DNA from: Streptomyces wuyuanensis
GTDB taxonomy: Bacteria; Actinomycetota; Actinomycetes; Streptomycetales; Streptomycetaceae
Assembly (NCBI RefSeq): GCF_900103455.1
Contig: NZ_FNHI01000027.1
Location: 62,001-126,000, forward strand
Reading direction: 5' to 3'
DNA length: 64,000 bases
In this document: positions 18,043 through 26,249 of the stretch, piece after piece
How positions within the stretch are numbered: position 1 is the first letter of the stretch
How the letters are laid out: every line of letters starts with the position of its first letter
Notes under the pieces: model-generated
What the model saw: the letters and a program-made list of their open reading frames with translations, nothing else
Databases searched by the model: none
What the model was told of the DNA's origin: nothing
Translations under genes and position numbers: made by a program

Positions 18043-19467
18043 ATGGCACTGCACAAGGTCGGTAGGCATCCGGAGCAGAGCGAGGAACGGCGGAGGCTGT
18101 CGCTCAATCCGTTCTACGGGGCGGCCGATCCGCTGGGGTCGATGACCCTCGCCCCGCCGCAGCACCGGCTGCCGGAGGGTCCGATGGCGCCCGCGGCCGC
18201 CTACCAGTTCGTTCACGACGAGCTGATGCTCGACGGGAACTCACGGCTCAACCTGGCCACGTTCGTGACGACGTGGATGGAGCCGGAGGCCGGAAGGCTG
18301 ATGGCCGAGTGCCGCGACAAGAACATGATCGACAAGGACGAGTACCCGCGCACCGCCGAACTGGAGCGCCGGTGCGTGTCGATGCTCGCCGACCTCTGGC
18401 ACGCGCCCGACCCGGCGACCACCGTGGGCTGCTCCACGACCGGTTCGAGCGAGGCCTGCATGCTCTCGGGCATGGCCCTGAAGCGGCGGTGGGCCCACCG
18501 CAACAGGGACCGCTACCCCGGCCCCGGCGCCCGTCCCAACCTCGTCATGGGCGTCAACGTGCAGGTCTGCTGGGACAAGTTCTGCAACTTCTGGGAGGTG
18601 GAGCCCCGGCTGGTCCCGATGGAGGGCGACCGCTTCCACCTCGACCCGCAGGCGGCGGCCGACCTCTGCGACGAGAACACGATCGGCGTGGTCGCCATCC
18701 TCGGCTCCACCTTCGACGGTTCGTACGAACCCGTCCAGGAGGTCTGCGCGACGCTGGACGCCCTCCAGGAGCGCACGGGCCTGGACATCCCCGTCCATGT
18801 GGACGGGGCATCGGGAGCGATGATCGCGCCGTTCCTCGACGAGGTCCTGGTCTGGGACTTCAGGCTGCCGAGGGTGGCCTCGATCAACACGTCCGGGCAC
18901 AAGTACGGGCTCGTGTACCCGGGCGTGGGCTGGGCGCTGTGGCGTTCGCCGGAGAACCTGCCCGAGGAACTGGTCTTCCGGGTCAACTACCTCGGCGGCG
19001 ACATGCCGACGTTCGCGCTCAACTTCTCCCGGCCCGGGGCCCAGGTGGTCGCGCAGTACTACACCTTCATCAGGCTCGGCCGCGACGGCTACCGGGCCGT
19101 GCAGCAGACGACCCGGGACGTGGCGCGGAGCCTGGCCGAGAAGATCGACTGCCTGGGCGACTTCCACCTGCTCACCAGGGGCGACGAGTTGCCGGTCTTC
19201 GCCGTCACGACGAACCCCGACGTGAAGAACTACGACGTCTTCGACGTCTCGCGGCGGTTGCGGGAGGCCGGCTGGCTGGTTCCGGCGTACACCTTCCCGC
19301 CCAACCGCGAGGACCTCTCGGTGCTGCGCTTCGTCTGCCGCAACGGCTTCTCGGCGGACCTCGCCGAGCTGCTGCTGGAGGACCTGAAGCGGGCCATGCC
19401 GGAACTGCGGGCCCAGAGCGCGCCGCAGAGCAAGGACAAGGCCGCCGCCACGAGCTTCCACCACTGA
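18043..19467 (+). CDS. gadB: glutamate decarboxylase
   Basis: 474 residues, PLP-dependent, converts glutamate to GABA and CO2 while consuming a proton. The lysine that binds PLP is K287 in INTSGHKYGLVYPGVGW; TTGSSEACMLSGMALKRRW and HVDGASGAMIAPF are the other cofactor blocks. Length and the C-terminal layout match GadA/GadB, including a final histidine pair that could serve the pH-sensing tail role. It follows the ClC gene closely and ends at a strong hairpin. No glutamate/GABA antiporter is adjacent. Confidence 0.93.
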   Translation: MALHKVGRHPEQSEERRRLSLNPFYGAADPLGSMTLAPPQHRLPEGPMAPAAAYQFVHDELMLDGNSRLNLATFVTTWMEPEAGRLMAECRDKNMIDKDEYPRTAELERRCVSMLADLWHAPDPATTVGCSTTGSSEACMLSGMALKRRWAHRNRDRYPGPGARPNLVMGVNVQVCWDKFCNFWEVEPRLVPMEGDRFHLDPQAAADLCDENTIGVVAILGSTFDGSYEPVQEVCATLDALQERTGLDIPVHVDGASGAMIAPFLDEVLVWDFRLPRVASINTSGHKYGLVYPGVGWALWRSPENLPEELVFRVNYLGGDMPTFALNFSRPGAQVVAQYYTFIRLGRDGYRAVQQTTRDVARSLAEKIDCLGDFHLLTRGDELPVFAVTTNPDVKNYDVFDVSRRLREAGWLVPAYTFPPNREDLSVLRFVCRNGFSADLAELLLEDLKRAMPELRAQSAPQSKDKAAATSFHH

Positions 19468-19473
19468 ACGGCG

Positions 19474-19506
19474 CCCCGGGGCGCTGCGGTCGCCGGCGCC
19501 CCGGGG
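19474..19506. terminator. hairpin after glutamate decarboxylase gene
   Basis: CCCCGGGGCGC (19474-19484) pairs with 19496-19506 (11 bp), seven bases after the stop codon. The arms are themselves near-palindromic, so other folds are possible. Confidence 0.7.
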
Positions 19507-19592
19507 CTCTCAGCGGCTCGGCCGCGGGAAGCGCCGCACCACCCGGGGGACGAGGACGAGCACCGGCACCTGCACCTGCACCTGCGGCTCGA

Positions 19593-20234
19593 TCACGAGA
19601 GATCCCCCTCATGCGGCACACCCGTCGCATACGGGTTCTCCTGCCCCTCCGCGAGGACTCCCACGAAGGGTTCGCCCTCACCGGCGAACGTGTACGCCCC
19701 GTCCTCGATCCGCTCGATCAGGCCGCGCGTCCACTGCGCGCCGGCGTCCGCCGAGTGGACCCAGAAGTTCATGATCTCGCCGATGTGGCCCAGGGACTCG
19801 GGCCCCTCCTCGGGTGTGTAGTACTCGGTGACCGACGAGCGCCACTCCTCCAGGCCTCGCACCCGCTCCCGCAGCAGCTCCACCGCCTCGCGGCGGTCGA
19901 GGTCCACGATGAAGCCGATACCGGCCGAGAGGACGTCCATCTTCTGGTCGTACGAGGTCAACGCCTCGCGCAGCAGGGAGAAGTACTCCACGTTGCCGCT
20001 GTCGGTGAGCTCGTACTCGGTCCGCGGCGGGCCGCCGGCCGTGGAGGGCGCGATCTCGTGGGCGTGGAGCAGCCCCTGCTTCGCCATCTGCTTCAGCGCG
20101 TGGTAGATCGACCCCGGCTTGGCGTTGGACCACTCGTGCGCGCCCCAGAACTCCAGGTCGTTGCGGACCTGGTAGCCGTGCGCACGCCCGTGCTGACGCA
20201 CCGCCCCGAGGACCAGAAGCCGGATCGCCGACAT
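19593..20234 (-). CDS. PadR family transcriptional regulator
   Basis: 213 residues. The N-terminal winged helix (residues 1-80) has the PadR signature RLLVLGAVRQHGRAHGYQV ... SIYHALKQMAKQGLLH ... TEYELTDSG, followed by a long helical C-terminal dimerisation domain (Vir_act_alpha_C type). PadR proteins repress nearby genes and often themselves. An imperfect palindrome overlaps its ribosome-binding site, which suggests autoregulation. The neighbouring genes do not include an obvious efflux pump target. Confidence 0.9.
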   Translation of the reverse strand: MSAIRLLVLGAVRQHGRAHGYQVRNDLEFWGAHEWSNAKPGSIYHALKQMAKQGLLHAHEIAPSTAGGPPRTEYELTDSGNVEYFSLLREALTSYDQKMDVLSAGIGFIVDLDRREAVELLRERVRGLEEWRSSVTEYYTPEEGPESLGHIGEIMNFWVHSADAGAQWTRGLIERIEDGAYTFAGEGEPFVGVLAEGQENPYATGVPHEGDLS

Positions 20235-20246
20235 GCGCGTACCTCC

Positions 20247-20262
20247 TAATCAACTTTGACTA
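20247..20262. promoter_or_regulatory. putative PadR autoregulatory operator
   Basis: TAATCAA-CT-TTGACTA is a 7-2-7 inverted repeat with one mismatch. It lies 13-28 bp upstream of the padR start and abuts its AGGAGG sequence; local A+T content is far above background. Confidence 0.55.
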
Positions 20263-20304
20263 GGGTACGCGTCCGGAAGGGCGCACACGAGGTCCCGACG
20301 CGCC

Positions 20305-20526
20305 TCAGAGCCGCCACCGGTACTTGCCGCCGCCGACCCAGCGCACCAGCGCCGGGTCGTCCAGATCAACGTCGTGCCGGCCGGACTCGTGCGCCATGCT
20401 GATCACGTCGACCATGTCGTGCGCGATCCCGACCGTCCGCCCCTCGATCTCCACCACCCGGAACGGCGGATCACCCGGCTGGATGGGCAGGACGACGATC
20501 GGGGCCACTCCTGGTGCGTCACTCAT
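20305..20526 (-). CDS. small conserved protein, unknown function
   Basis: 73 residues, ATG start at 20526. Not a family I can name. It has an N-terminal IVVLPI strand, then RVVEIEGRTVGIAHDMVDVI, and a C-terminal DDPALVRWVGGGKYRW. The same skeleton recurs in the 69-residue protein at 61896-62105 (IVV, G-x-A-H-D, D-V-I, DDP, W-x-GG, W), so the two are paralogues. Probably a small soluble alpha/beta protein. Confidence 0.7.
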   Translation of the reverse strand: MSDAPGVAPIVVLPIQPGDPPFRVVEIEGRTVGIAHDMVDVISMAHESGRHDVDLDDPALVRWVGGGKYRWRL

Positions 20527-20598
20527 GGTTCAAGGGTGTGGCACGGGCCGCCCTCCCGCACGAGGGGCGGCACCGCCCCGTTGCCCGCCCCTACTCGC

Positions 20599-21150
20599 CT
20601 ACTCGCCCGGAGTCCGCCCGCTCTCCAGCGCGACGAGATCGAACGCGCCCTTGCCGTCCAGAGACTCGCGGACGATGTCCGCGTGGCCCGCGTGCCGGCC
20701 GATCTCCTCCACCAGATGCAGCATCAGCCAGCGCATCGACACCCTGCCCTCCTTGGGGAACCACGGCGCGTCCGGCAGCGGGAAGGTGTCGTCCAGACTG
20801 GGCACCGAGCGGATGAAATCCTCGGTCTCCTTCGCCACGCCGTCCCAGAAGGCCAGCGTGGCGGCGACGGTCTCGCCGTCGAGGAGGCGGAAGCCGTCGC
20901 TCCACGAGTTCTCGTCGCGCTGCCTCTCGTTCGGCCTCCGCTGTGCCATGCGCAGCCAGGTGAGCTCGCACTCGGCGACGTGCTTGAGCAGTCCGGAGAG
21001 CGTCAGCTCGCTCGCGCTGGGGCGGCTCGCCGCCTGCTCCTCGGTCAGCCCGAGAACGGACCTGCGGATCGCGCCGCGCTGGGCCTCTACGAAGCTCAGC
21101 AGAGCTCCGCGCTCGTCGCCGGGAGCCTCCGCGGGAACGTGAGTGACCAT
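20599..21150 (-). CDS. DinB family protein (DUF664 type, four-helix bundle)
   Basis: 183 residues. LTLSGLLKHVAECELTWL and the later MLHLVEEIGRHAGHADIVRE carry the three histidines typical of the DinB/YfiT metal site; members include bacillithiol and mycothiol transferases. Substrate unknown. ATG 21150 gives MVTHVPAEAPGDERGALL; the frame is open further upstream but without support. Confidence 0.85.
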   Translation of the reverse strand: MVTHVPAEAPGDERGALLSFVEAQRGAIRRSVLGLTEEQAASRPSASELTLSGLLKHVAECELTWLRMAQRRPNERQRDENSWSDGFRLLDGETVAATLAFWDGVAKETEDFIRSVPSLDDTFPLPDAPWFPKEGRVSMRWLMLHLVEEIGRHAGHADIVRESLDGKGAFDLVALESGRTPGE

Positions 21151-21249
21151 GGTGTCCGCCTTCGGGTCGGGACGGATGCGGCCGCCGTTCGCGGCCCCTG
21201 ACACCCACACGCTACGGAGCCTTTAGGTCAGGTTCTGTCCTTGAGCCCG

Positions 21250-21282
21250 CGGGGCGAGCGGGAAGTTCGCCGGCTCGCCCCG
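21250..21282. terminator. hairpin downstream of aldehyde dehydrogenase gene
   Basis: CGGGGCGAGC (21250-21259) pairs with GCTCGCCCCG (21273-21282). It lies 30 bases beyond the stop of the - strand dehydrogenase. Confidence 0.65.
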
Positions 21283-21312
21283 GCCTCCGGAGAGACCACG
21301 CGAAACGGGCCC

Positions 21313-22773
21313 TCAGAAGGGGAAGACCGAGCGGCCCCGCTGCACCGAGATCCACTTCTGGGTGGTGAAGACCTCGACCATCGCCTCGCCGTTCAGCCGT
21401 CCGAGCCCGGACGACTTCTCGCCGCCGAACGGCACGATCGGCTCGTCGTGCACGGTCGAGTCGTTGATGTGGATCATCCCGGTGTGGATCCGCTGGGCCA
21501 GTGCCACGCCGCGCTCGATGTCACCGGTGTGCACGGCGCCGCTGAGTCCGTACGGGGTGTCGTTGGCGATCCGGACCGCCTCCTCGTCGCCCTCGAACGG
21601 GATGAGGAGCACCACCGGGCCGAAGATCTCCTGGGACAGCACGGGCGAGTCGGCCGGGAGGCCGGTCAGGACGGACGGGGAGACCACGTTGCCCTCGGTC
21701 CGGCCGCGCAGCAGGGCGGTCGCGCCCGCCTCGACGGACTGCTCGACCAGGCTCGACACGGCCTCCGCCTGGAGGGAGTTGATCAGCGGGCCGATGTGCG
21801 TCTCGGGGTCGGCCGGGTCGCCCACCTTCAGCGTCTGCACCTTGGCGACCAGCTTCTCGGTGAACTCCTTCTCCACCCTGCTGTCCACCAGGATGCGGTT
21901 GGCCGCCATGCAGACCTGGCCCTGGTGCACGTAGCGGCTGAAGACCGCGGCGTCGACGGCGTAGTCGATGTCGGCGTCGTCGAGCACGATGAAGGCGCTG
22001 TTGCCCCCCAGTTCGAGGACGGCGTGCTTGAAGTTGGCCGCGCAGACGGTGGCCACGTGCCGGCCCACGCGGTCGGAGCCGGTGAAGGAGATGACCTTCG
22101 GCACGGGGTGCTCGATCAGCGCGTCGCCGATCTCCGCGATGTCGGTGATCACCACGTTCAGCAGCCCGGCGGGCAGGCCCGCGTCCTCGAAGACCTTGGC
22201 GACCAGGGAACCGCCGCAGATCGGCGTGTTCTGGTGCGGCTTGAGGACGACCGCGTTCCCGAGTGCCAGCGCCGGCGCGACCGACTTGATCGACAGCAGG
22301 AAGGGGAAGTTGAACGGGCTGATGACGCCCACGACACCGACCGGGAGCCGGTAGACCCGGTTCTCCTTGCCGTCCACCGGGGACGGCAGGATGCGGCCCT
22401 CCGGGCGCAGCGACAGCTGGATGGCCTCGCGCAGGAACTCCTTGGCGAGGTGCAGTTCGAAGGCCGCCTTCAGCCGGGTGCCGCCCAGTTCGGCGACGAT
22501 GGCCTCGGCTATCTCCTCCTCGCGGTCCTCGATGATCCTCAGGGCCCGCTCGAAGACCGACCGGCGCGCGTACGGATTGGTGGCCGCCCACTCATTCTGC
22601 GCGCGCTCCGCGGCGCGGTACGCCTGGTCCACCTCGCCGGCCGTGGCGACGGTGATCGAGGCCAGCTTCTCCTCGTTGTACGGGTTGAAGTCGATGATGT
22701 CCCAGGAACCGCTGCCCGGGCGCCATTCGCCATCTATGTACTGGAGTGCCAGGTCGCTGAAGAAGGAGGACAT
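21313..22773 (-). CDS. NAD(P)-dependent aldehyde dehydrogenase
   Basis: 486 residues, normal for the superfamily. Present are the cofactor-binding ISPFNFPFLLSIKSVAPALALGNAVVLKPH, the FTGSDRVG loop, the general base in LELGGNSAFIV (ELGGN) and the catalytic cysteine in HQGQVCMAANRI. It resembles benzaldehyde or salicylaldehyde dehydrogenases more than betaine-type enzymes, but the substrate is not certain. ATG 22773 has AAGGGA in front. Single gene, ended by a hairpin. Confidence 0.9.
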   Translation of the reverse strand: MSSFFSDLALQYIDGEWRPGSGSWDIIDFNPYNEEKLASITVATAGEVDQAYRAAERAQNEWAATNPYARRSVFERALRIIEDREEEIAEAIVAELGGTRLKAAFELHLAKEFLREAIQLSLRPEGRILPSPVDGKENRVYRLPVGVVGVISPFNFPFLLSIKSVAPALALGNAVVLKPHQNTPICGGSLVAKVFEDAGLPAGLLNVVITDIAEIGDALIEHPVPKVISFTGSDRVGRHVATVCAANFKHAVLELGGNSAFIVLDDADIDYAVDAAVFSRYVHQGQVCMAANRILVDSRVEKEFTEKLVAKVQTLKVGDPADPETHIGPLINSLQAEAVSSLVEQSVEAGATALLRGRTEGNVVSPSVLTGLPADSPVLSQEIFGPVVLLIPFEGDEEAVRIANDTPYGLSGAVHTGDIERGVALAQRIHTGMIHINDSTVHDEPIVPFGGEKSSGLGRLNGEAMVEVFTTQKWISVQRGRSVFPF

Positions 22774-22851
22774 GGGATCCCTTACCGGCCGCGGGAGCAG
22801 AGGCGTGTGCAGTTACCAGTCGGACTGATGTCGCGTCATCCTACTTGCCGG

Positions 22852-23745
22852 TCAGGTGAGTTGGAGCAGACCTCGGAGAAGGTCCCGGCTCTCGTCCGGA
22901 CCGGGGCTGTCCTCCTGCAGGCGCTTCATCACCCGCTCGTACTGCGCCACTTCCTCGCGCTTGTCGAGGTACAGCGCGCTCGTCAGCTGCTCCAGGTAGA
23001 CGATGTCCGAGAGGTCGGACTCGGGGAAGCGCAGCATCGTGAAGGACCCGGACTCGCCCGCGTGGCCGCCGAAGCTGAACGGCATGATCTGGAGCGTGAT
23101 GTTCGGCTGCTCGGAAACCTCGATCAGATGCCGCAACTGGCCCTGCATCACCGACCGGTCGCCGTAGGGGCGGCGCAGCGCGGCCTCGTCCAGGACGGCG
23201 TGGAAGCGGGGTGCGCGCTCGGAGACGAGCGCCTTCTGGCGCTCCAGGCGCAGAGCGACCCGGCGGTCGATCTCGGCGGCCGGCGCGTCGGGCATGCCCC
23301 GCTCGACGACGGCATGGGCGTACGCCTCGGTCTGCAGCAGGCCGTGGACGAACTGGACCTCGTAGATCCGGATGAGCGAGGCGGCGCCCTCCAGGCCGAT
23401 GTACGTCTGGAACCAGCCCGGCAGCACATCGCCGAAGCTGTGCCACCAGCCGGCCACGTTGGCCTCCTTGGCGAGACCGAGCAGCGATCCGCGCTCCGCC
23501 TCGTCGGTGACGCCGTAGAGCGTGAGGAGGTCCTCGACGTCCCTGGCCTTGAAGCTCACCCGTCCCAACTCCATGCGGCTGATCTTGGATTCGGATGCAC
23601 GGATCGAGTAGCCCGCCGCCTCACGGGTGATGCCGCGCGATTCCCGAAGGCGCCTCAGCTGCGAGCCCAGCAGGATGCGGCGCACCACTGACCCTCCGCC
23701 GGGTCCATCGGCCCGGGGGTAGCCCCACGACTCCACTGCGGTCAC
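22852..23745 (-). CDS. XRE-family helix-turn-helix regulator with DUF5753 (WhiJ-like)
   Basis: 297 residues. The N-terminal HTH is LGSQLRRLRESRGITREAAG... with the ASESKISRMELG recognition helix at about residues 20-75; the rest is the DUF5753 sensor-like domain (AGWWHSFGDVLPGWFQTYIGLE, VHGLLQTEAYAHAV). This architecture, next to a DUF397 gene and a small ATPase gene, is the WhiJ/AbaA type of locus that Streptomyces carries in many copies and that affects sporulation and antibiotics. GTG 23745 is preceded by GGGGAGGG; an ATG six codons upstream overlaps that site. Confidence 0.9.
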   Translation of the reverse strand: MTAVESWGYPRADGPGGGSVVRRILLGSQLRRLRESRGITREAAGYSIRASESKISRMELGRVSFKARDVEDLLTLYGVTDEAERGSLLGLAKEANVAGWWHSFGDVLPGWFQTYIGLEGAASLIRIYEVQFVHGLLQTEAYAHAVVERGMPDAPAAEIDRRVALRLERQKALVSERAPRFHAVLDEAALRRPYGDRSVMQGQLRHLIEVSEQPNITLQIMPFSFGGHAGESGSFTMLRFPESDLSDIVYLEQLTSALYLDKREEVAQYERVMKRLQEDSPGPDESRDLLRGLLQLT

Positions 23746-24059
23746 GTCTCCAACCCTCCCCATCGCCATCGGTTCTCGGAGTGCCCCCGAACCCCGAGCC
23801 CCGGATTCTGCCACCAAAACGCTTCGCCCCGTACTCATTCGATTACGGAAACAAGAAGCCACGCGGGGAAGGGCGCACGGAAGCACCCAGAAGATATGAG
23901 AGTGAACCGGCACGGTTAGGGACAGGTCCGGCGCGTGCACGTGCATCTGCCCTTGCATCTGTTGTACGCATTCGGAACCATGGACCCCGCGCACCTGCGT
24001 ACTCGTACGTACTCGTTCGTGTTGTAGCGCCACAGCTGCGATTCCCGGGAGTGCCTCGC
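23746..24059. promoter_or_regulatory. divergent intergenic region of the WhiJ-like locus
   Basis: 314 bp between the regulator and the ATPase gene, clearly less GC-rich than its surroundings. It holds the element at 23934-23961 and a 10-bp tandem duplication, ACTCGTACGT followed by ACTCGTTCGT, at 24001-24020. No coding frame with credible composition. Confidence 0.6.
23934..23961 (+). repeat. WhiJ-locus upstream element, copy 1
   Basis: 28-bp element opening CGTGCACGTGCATCTGC and ending TGCATCTG. TGC recurs every 6 bases, and the octamer TGCATCTG occurs twice with a 12-bp period. The same element, with two mismatches, occurs at 25106-25133 on the other strand. Each copy points toward the gene downstream of it, here the ATPase gene at 24060. 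Confidence 0.8.
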
Positions 24060-24545
24060 ATGGGAACGAATGGATCGACCATGCTCGAGCCGTTACGGCA
24101 GGGCCTTCCGCCGATCGATCCCGCGGCCGTGTCCAGCTCCGCCTCGTGCGCACTGCCCGCCCGCTACGAAGCGGTGCGCGGTGCCCGGAAGTTCACCAGC
24201 AGGACGCTGGCCCAGTGGGAACTGGACGAACGCTTCGACGACGTCGCACTCGTCGTGTCCGAGCTCGTCACCAACGCGTTGCGGCACGCCCTGCCCGCGG
24301 ACACTCCGCGCGACCAGGAGCCCCCGGTACGGCTGCACTTGATGCGCTGGACGAGCCGGCTGGTCTGCGCCGTGCGCGACCCCAGCGAGGACAGTCCGGT
24401 CGCCGGCGAGGCGGAGGACTCCGCCGAATGCGGCAGGGGACTGTTCCTCGTCGACTCCTTCAGCGACAGCTGGGGCTGGCACCCGCTGGCGGGGACGCTC
24501 ACCGGAAAGGTCGTCTGGGCGCTGTTCCGCCTGCCCCCGGAGTGA
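24060..24545 (+). CDS. ATP-binding protein, anti-sigma-factor kinase-like (HATPase_c_2)
   Basis: 161 residues. GHKL ATPase motifs are visible: the N box ELVTNALRHA near residue 70, a D-P-S-x-x-S-P version of the G1 region, and GRGLFLVDSFSDSWGWHP as G2. Such stand-alone RsbW-like ATPases pair with WhiJ-type regulators and DUF397 proteins in streptomycetes; the partner or substrate is unknown. ATG 24060 has GGGAG 8 bases upstream. It is convergent with the DUF397 gene. Confidence 0.85.
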   Translation: MGTNGSTMLEPLRQGLPPIDPAAVSSSASCALPARYEAVRGARKFTSRTLAQWELDERFDDVALVVSELVTNALRHALPADTPRDQEPPVRLHLMRWTSRLVCAVRDPSEDSPVAGEAEDSAECGRGLFLVDSFSDSWGWHPLAGTLTGKVVWALFRLPPE

Positions 24546-24801
24546 GCCCTCCGCGCCACGGTCCGGCCGCCGCGGCCGTCTTCGCGCGAGCGCGCACCGC
24601 GGCCTCCGCCGCATGACCGCCGCGGGAATCGCGGCGGGCAGCCGCCCACGGGGCCGCACCGCACCGGCGCCCACCCCGGGTCCTCACTCCCATGACCGTC
24701 CATCGGCAGGCCGGGCCTGCCGGTCTTCGGCGCGCCCGGGCCCGGCCCTGGCGCATGAACGTTCCTGCGGGCAGGAACACCGGTTCCGGTTCCGGGACGC
24801 G

Positions 24802-25041
24802 CTAACCACCGGCCAGGTGGTCGAACTCTCCGTCCTTCACCCCCAGCAGCATGGCCTCTATCTCGGCCGGCGTGTAGACGAGGGCCGGACCCTCCGGGAA
24901 GCGCGAGTTGCGCACCGCGACGCTGCCGCCGGGCAGTTTCGCGAACTCCACGCACGACCCCTGAGAGTTGCTGTGCCTGCTCTTCTGCCAGACGACCCCG
25001 TGAAGCTCTGTGGCCGCCATGCCGTTGTACACGTCGTGCAC
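24802..25041 (-). CDS. DUF397 protein (AbaA/WhiJ-locus small protein)
   Basis: 79 residues with the DUF397 signature VVWQKSRHSNSQGSCVEFAKLPGGSVAVRNSRFP and the C-terminal YTPAEIEAMLLGVKDGEFDHL. These small acidic proteins accompany WhiJ-type regulators and are thought to modulate them. GTG 25041 is preceded by GGGGAG at good spacing; ATG 25020 is a downstream alternative. Confidence 0.9.
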   Translation of the reverse strand: MHDVYNGMAATELHGVVWQKSRHSNSQGSCVEFAKLPGGSVAVRNSRFPEGPALVYTPAEIEAMLLGVKDGEFDHLAGG

Positions 25042-25105
25042 AGGACGCTCCCCGAGTTACAAGGTGCAGGTGTCAACTGTCTCGGATCATAGCTGTGTTC
25101 ATATG

Positions 25106-25133
25106 CAGATGCATGAGCAGATGCACGTGCACG
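25106..25133 (-). repeat. WhiJ-locus upstream element, copy 2
   Basis: Reverse-strand copy of the 28-bp element at 23934-23961, 26 of 28 identical. It ends 65 bp upstream of the DUF397 start; a TATGAT -10-like hexamer lies between them (25087-25092 on the reverse strand). Confidence 0.8.
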
Positions 25134-26005
25134 CGTGGTGGTCCCGCGGTTACAGCCCGAGCCGCACTCCGTTCGGGACCTCCCCCTGCGCCCGCCGCCG
25201 CGCGGCCGTGCGGCCGCCGCTCATGATCTTCCCTGGCCCCGTCCGTGCCGGGCCGCCGGGATCGAATCCTTCGTGCACGAGAAAGAGACGCATGCCGCGC
25301 CCTTCCGGCTCCACGGTCCCGGCCATTGCCCGGTTCGCGGCGTTCTGCACTGGTCTCCTCCCGGGCGCGCCGCGGACCTGCGGTGCTCCGCCCCGCTGTC
25401 TGCGGCCCGTCCGGGCGTTCTGTCCGCCCGCGCGCCCGTTCTCACGTGTGCTCTCGGGACGGGCCCCGCGGATGCGGAGCGTCCGCTCCCCTCCCGGACG
25501 ACGGGTCGTCGGCCCGCGGGAGGGCGGGGAAAGCGGACGGGTCCGGAACCGGCCGCGCCGCGGGCCCGATGACGTCCATCGGGCCGGAGGTCTCCGGGCG
25601 GGCGCCGCGGGGCGCTGACCTCGGGTTTCGCCGGCGCCCTCCCGACCCGCTCGGGCGGACGGGGCCGGGACCGCTCGACCGGCGCGGCGCTCGGGCGTCG
25701 CCGGGGCCCGACCCTCGGCGCGCCGCCGGATCGCCGGCCGGGAGGCCCGCCGGGTCCCTCCGCCCCGGACGCGCCGGAACCGCTCGTACGGATGGAGCCG
25801 GTCCCGTACGTCGGGGGGCGGGGCGGCTCGGGCCGGTGGATACGCCGTCTGCCGGAGCGCTTCCCGGACACGGGTCCGGCCTCCCGGCGCACCTTGGGGT
25901 GCTCCGGGAGGCTCGGGAGGCGCATGCGTACGCGGGCAGTGCGCGGGCAGAGGGGTCTCCGGACGAGGGCGCGCGGCCGCTCACCGGATCCTGCCCGCGC
26001 GGCGC
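25134..26005. other. 872-bp stretch with no supported gene
   Basis: Several long frames are open on both strands, as expected at this GC content, but all are Arg/Pro/Gly-rich, lack recognisable motifs or a ribosome-binding site, and overlap one another. I see no RNA gene or repeat in it. It separates the WhiJ-like locus from the zinc-starvation ribosomal locus. Confidence 0.6.
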
Positions 26006-26248
26006 TCAGCGGGGCGAGGACGCGTACGGCAGCAGGGCCATCTCGCGCGCGTTCTTGATCGCCCGCGCCAACTGCCGCTGCTGCCGGGCCGTCACCCGGG
26101 TCACCCGCCGGCCGCGGATCTTCCCGCGGTCGGAGAGGAACCTGCGGAGCAGGTCCGTGTCCTTGTAGTCGACGTACGTGATGCCCGCCGCGTCCAGCGG
26201 GTTCGGGCGGGGCTTCACCGGTGTGCGGTGAAATGGGCGCTTGGCCAT
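26006..26248 (-). CDS. rpsR: 30S ribosomal protein S18, cysteine-free paralogue
   Basis: 80 residues, starting MAKRPFHRTPVKPRPNPLDAAG and containing DYKDTDLLRRFLSDRGKIRGRRVTRV, the S18 core. It contains no cysteine, so it cannot bind zinc. It is the last gene of the - strand arm of a Zur-type locus and follows the CobW-like gene with a 1-bp gap. In zinc shortage such C-minus paralogues replace the zinc-binding forms and free zinc. Confidence 0.95.
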   Translation of the reverse strand: MAKRPFHRTPVKPRPNPLDAAGITYVDYKDTDLLRRFLSDRGKIRGRRVTRVTARQQRQLARAIKNAREMALLPYASSPR

Positions 26249-26249
26249 G

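Noticed and set aside
24546..24801. Possible small gene between the ATPase and DUF397 genes
   Set aside because: Frames are shadow-like and lack start signals; treated as convergent intergenic sequence.
25245..26168. Open frame on the + strand through the 872-bp gap
   Set aside because: No start signal, Arg/Gly/Pro-rich, and it runs into the oppositely oriented rpsR gene.
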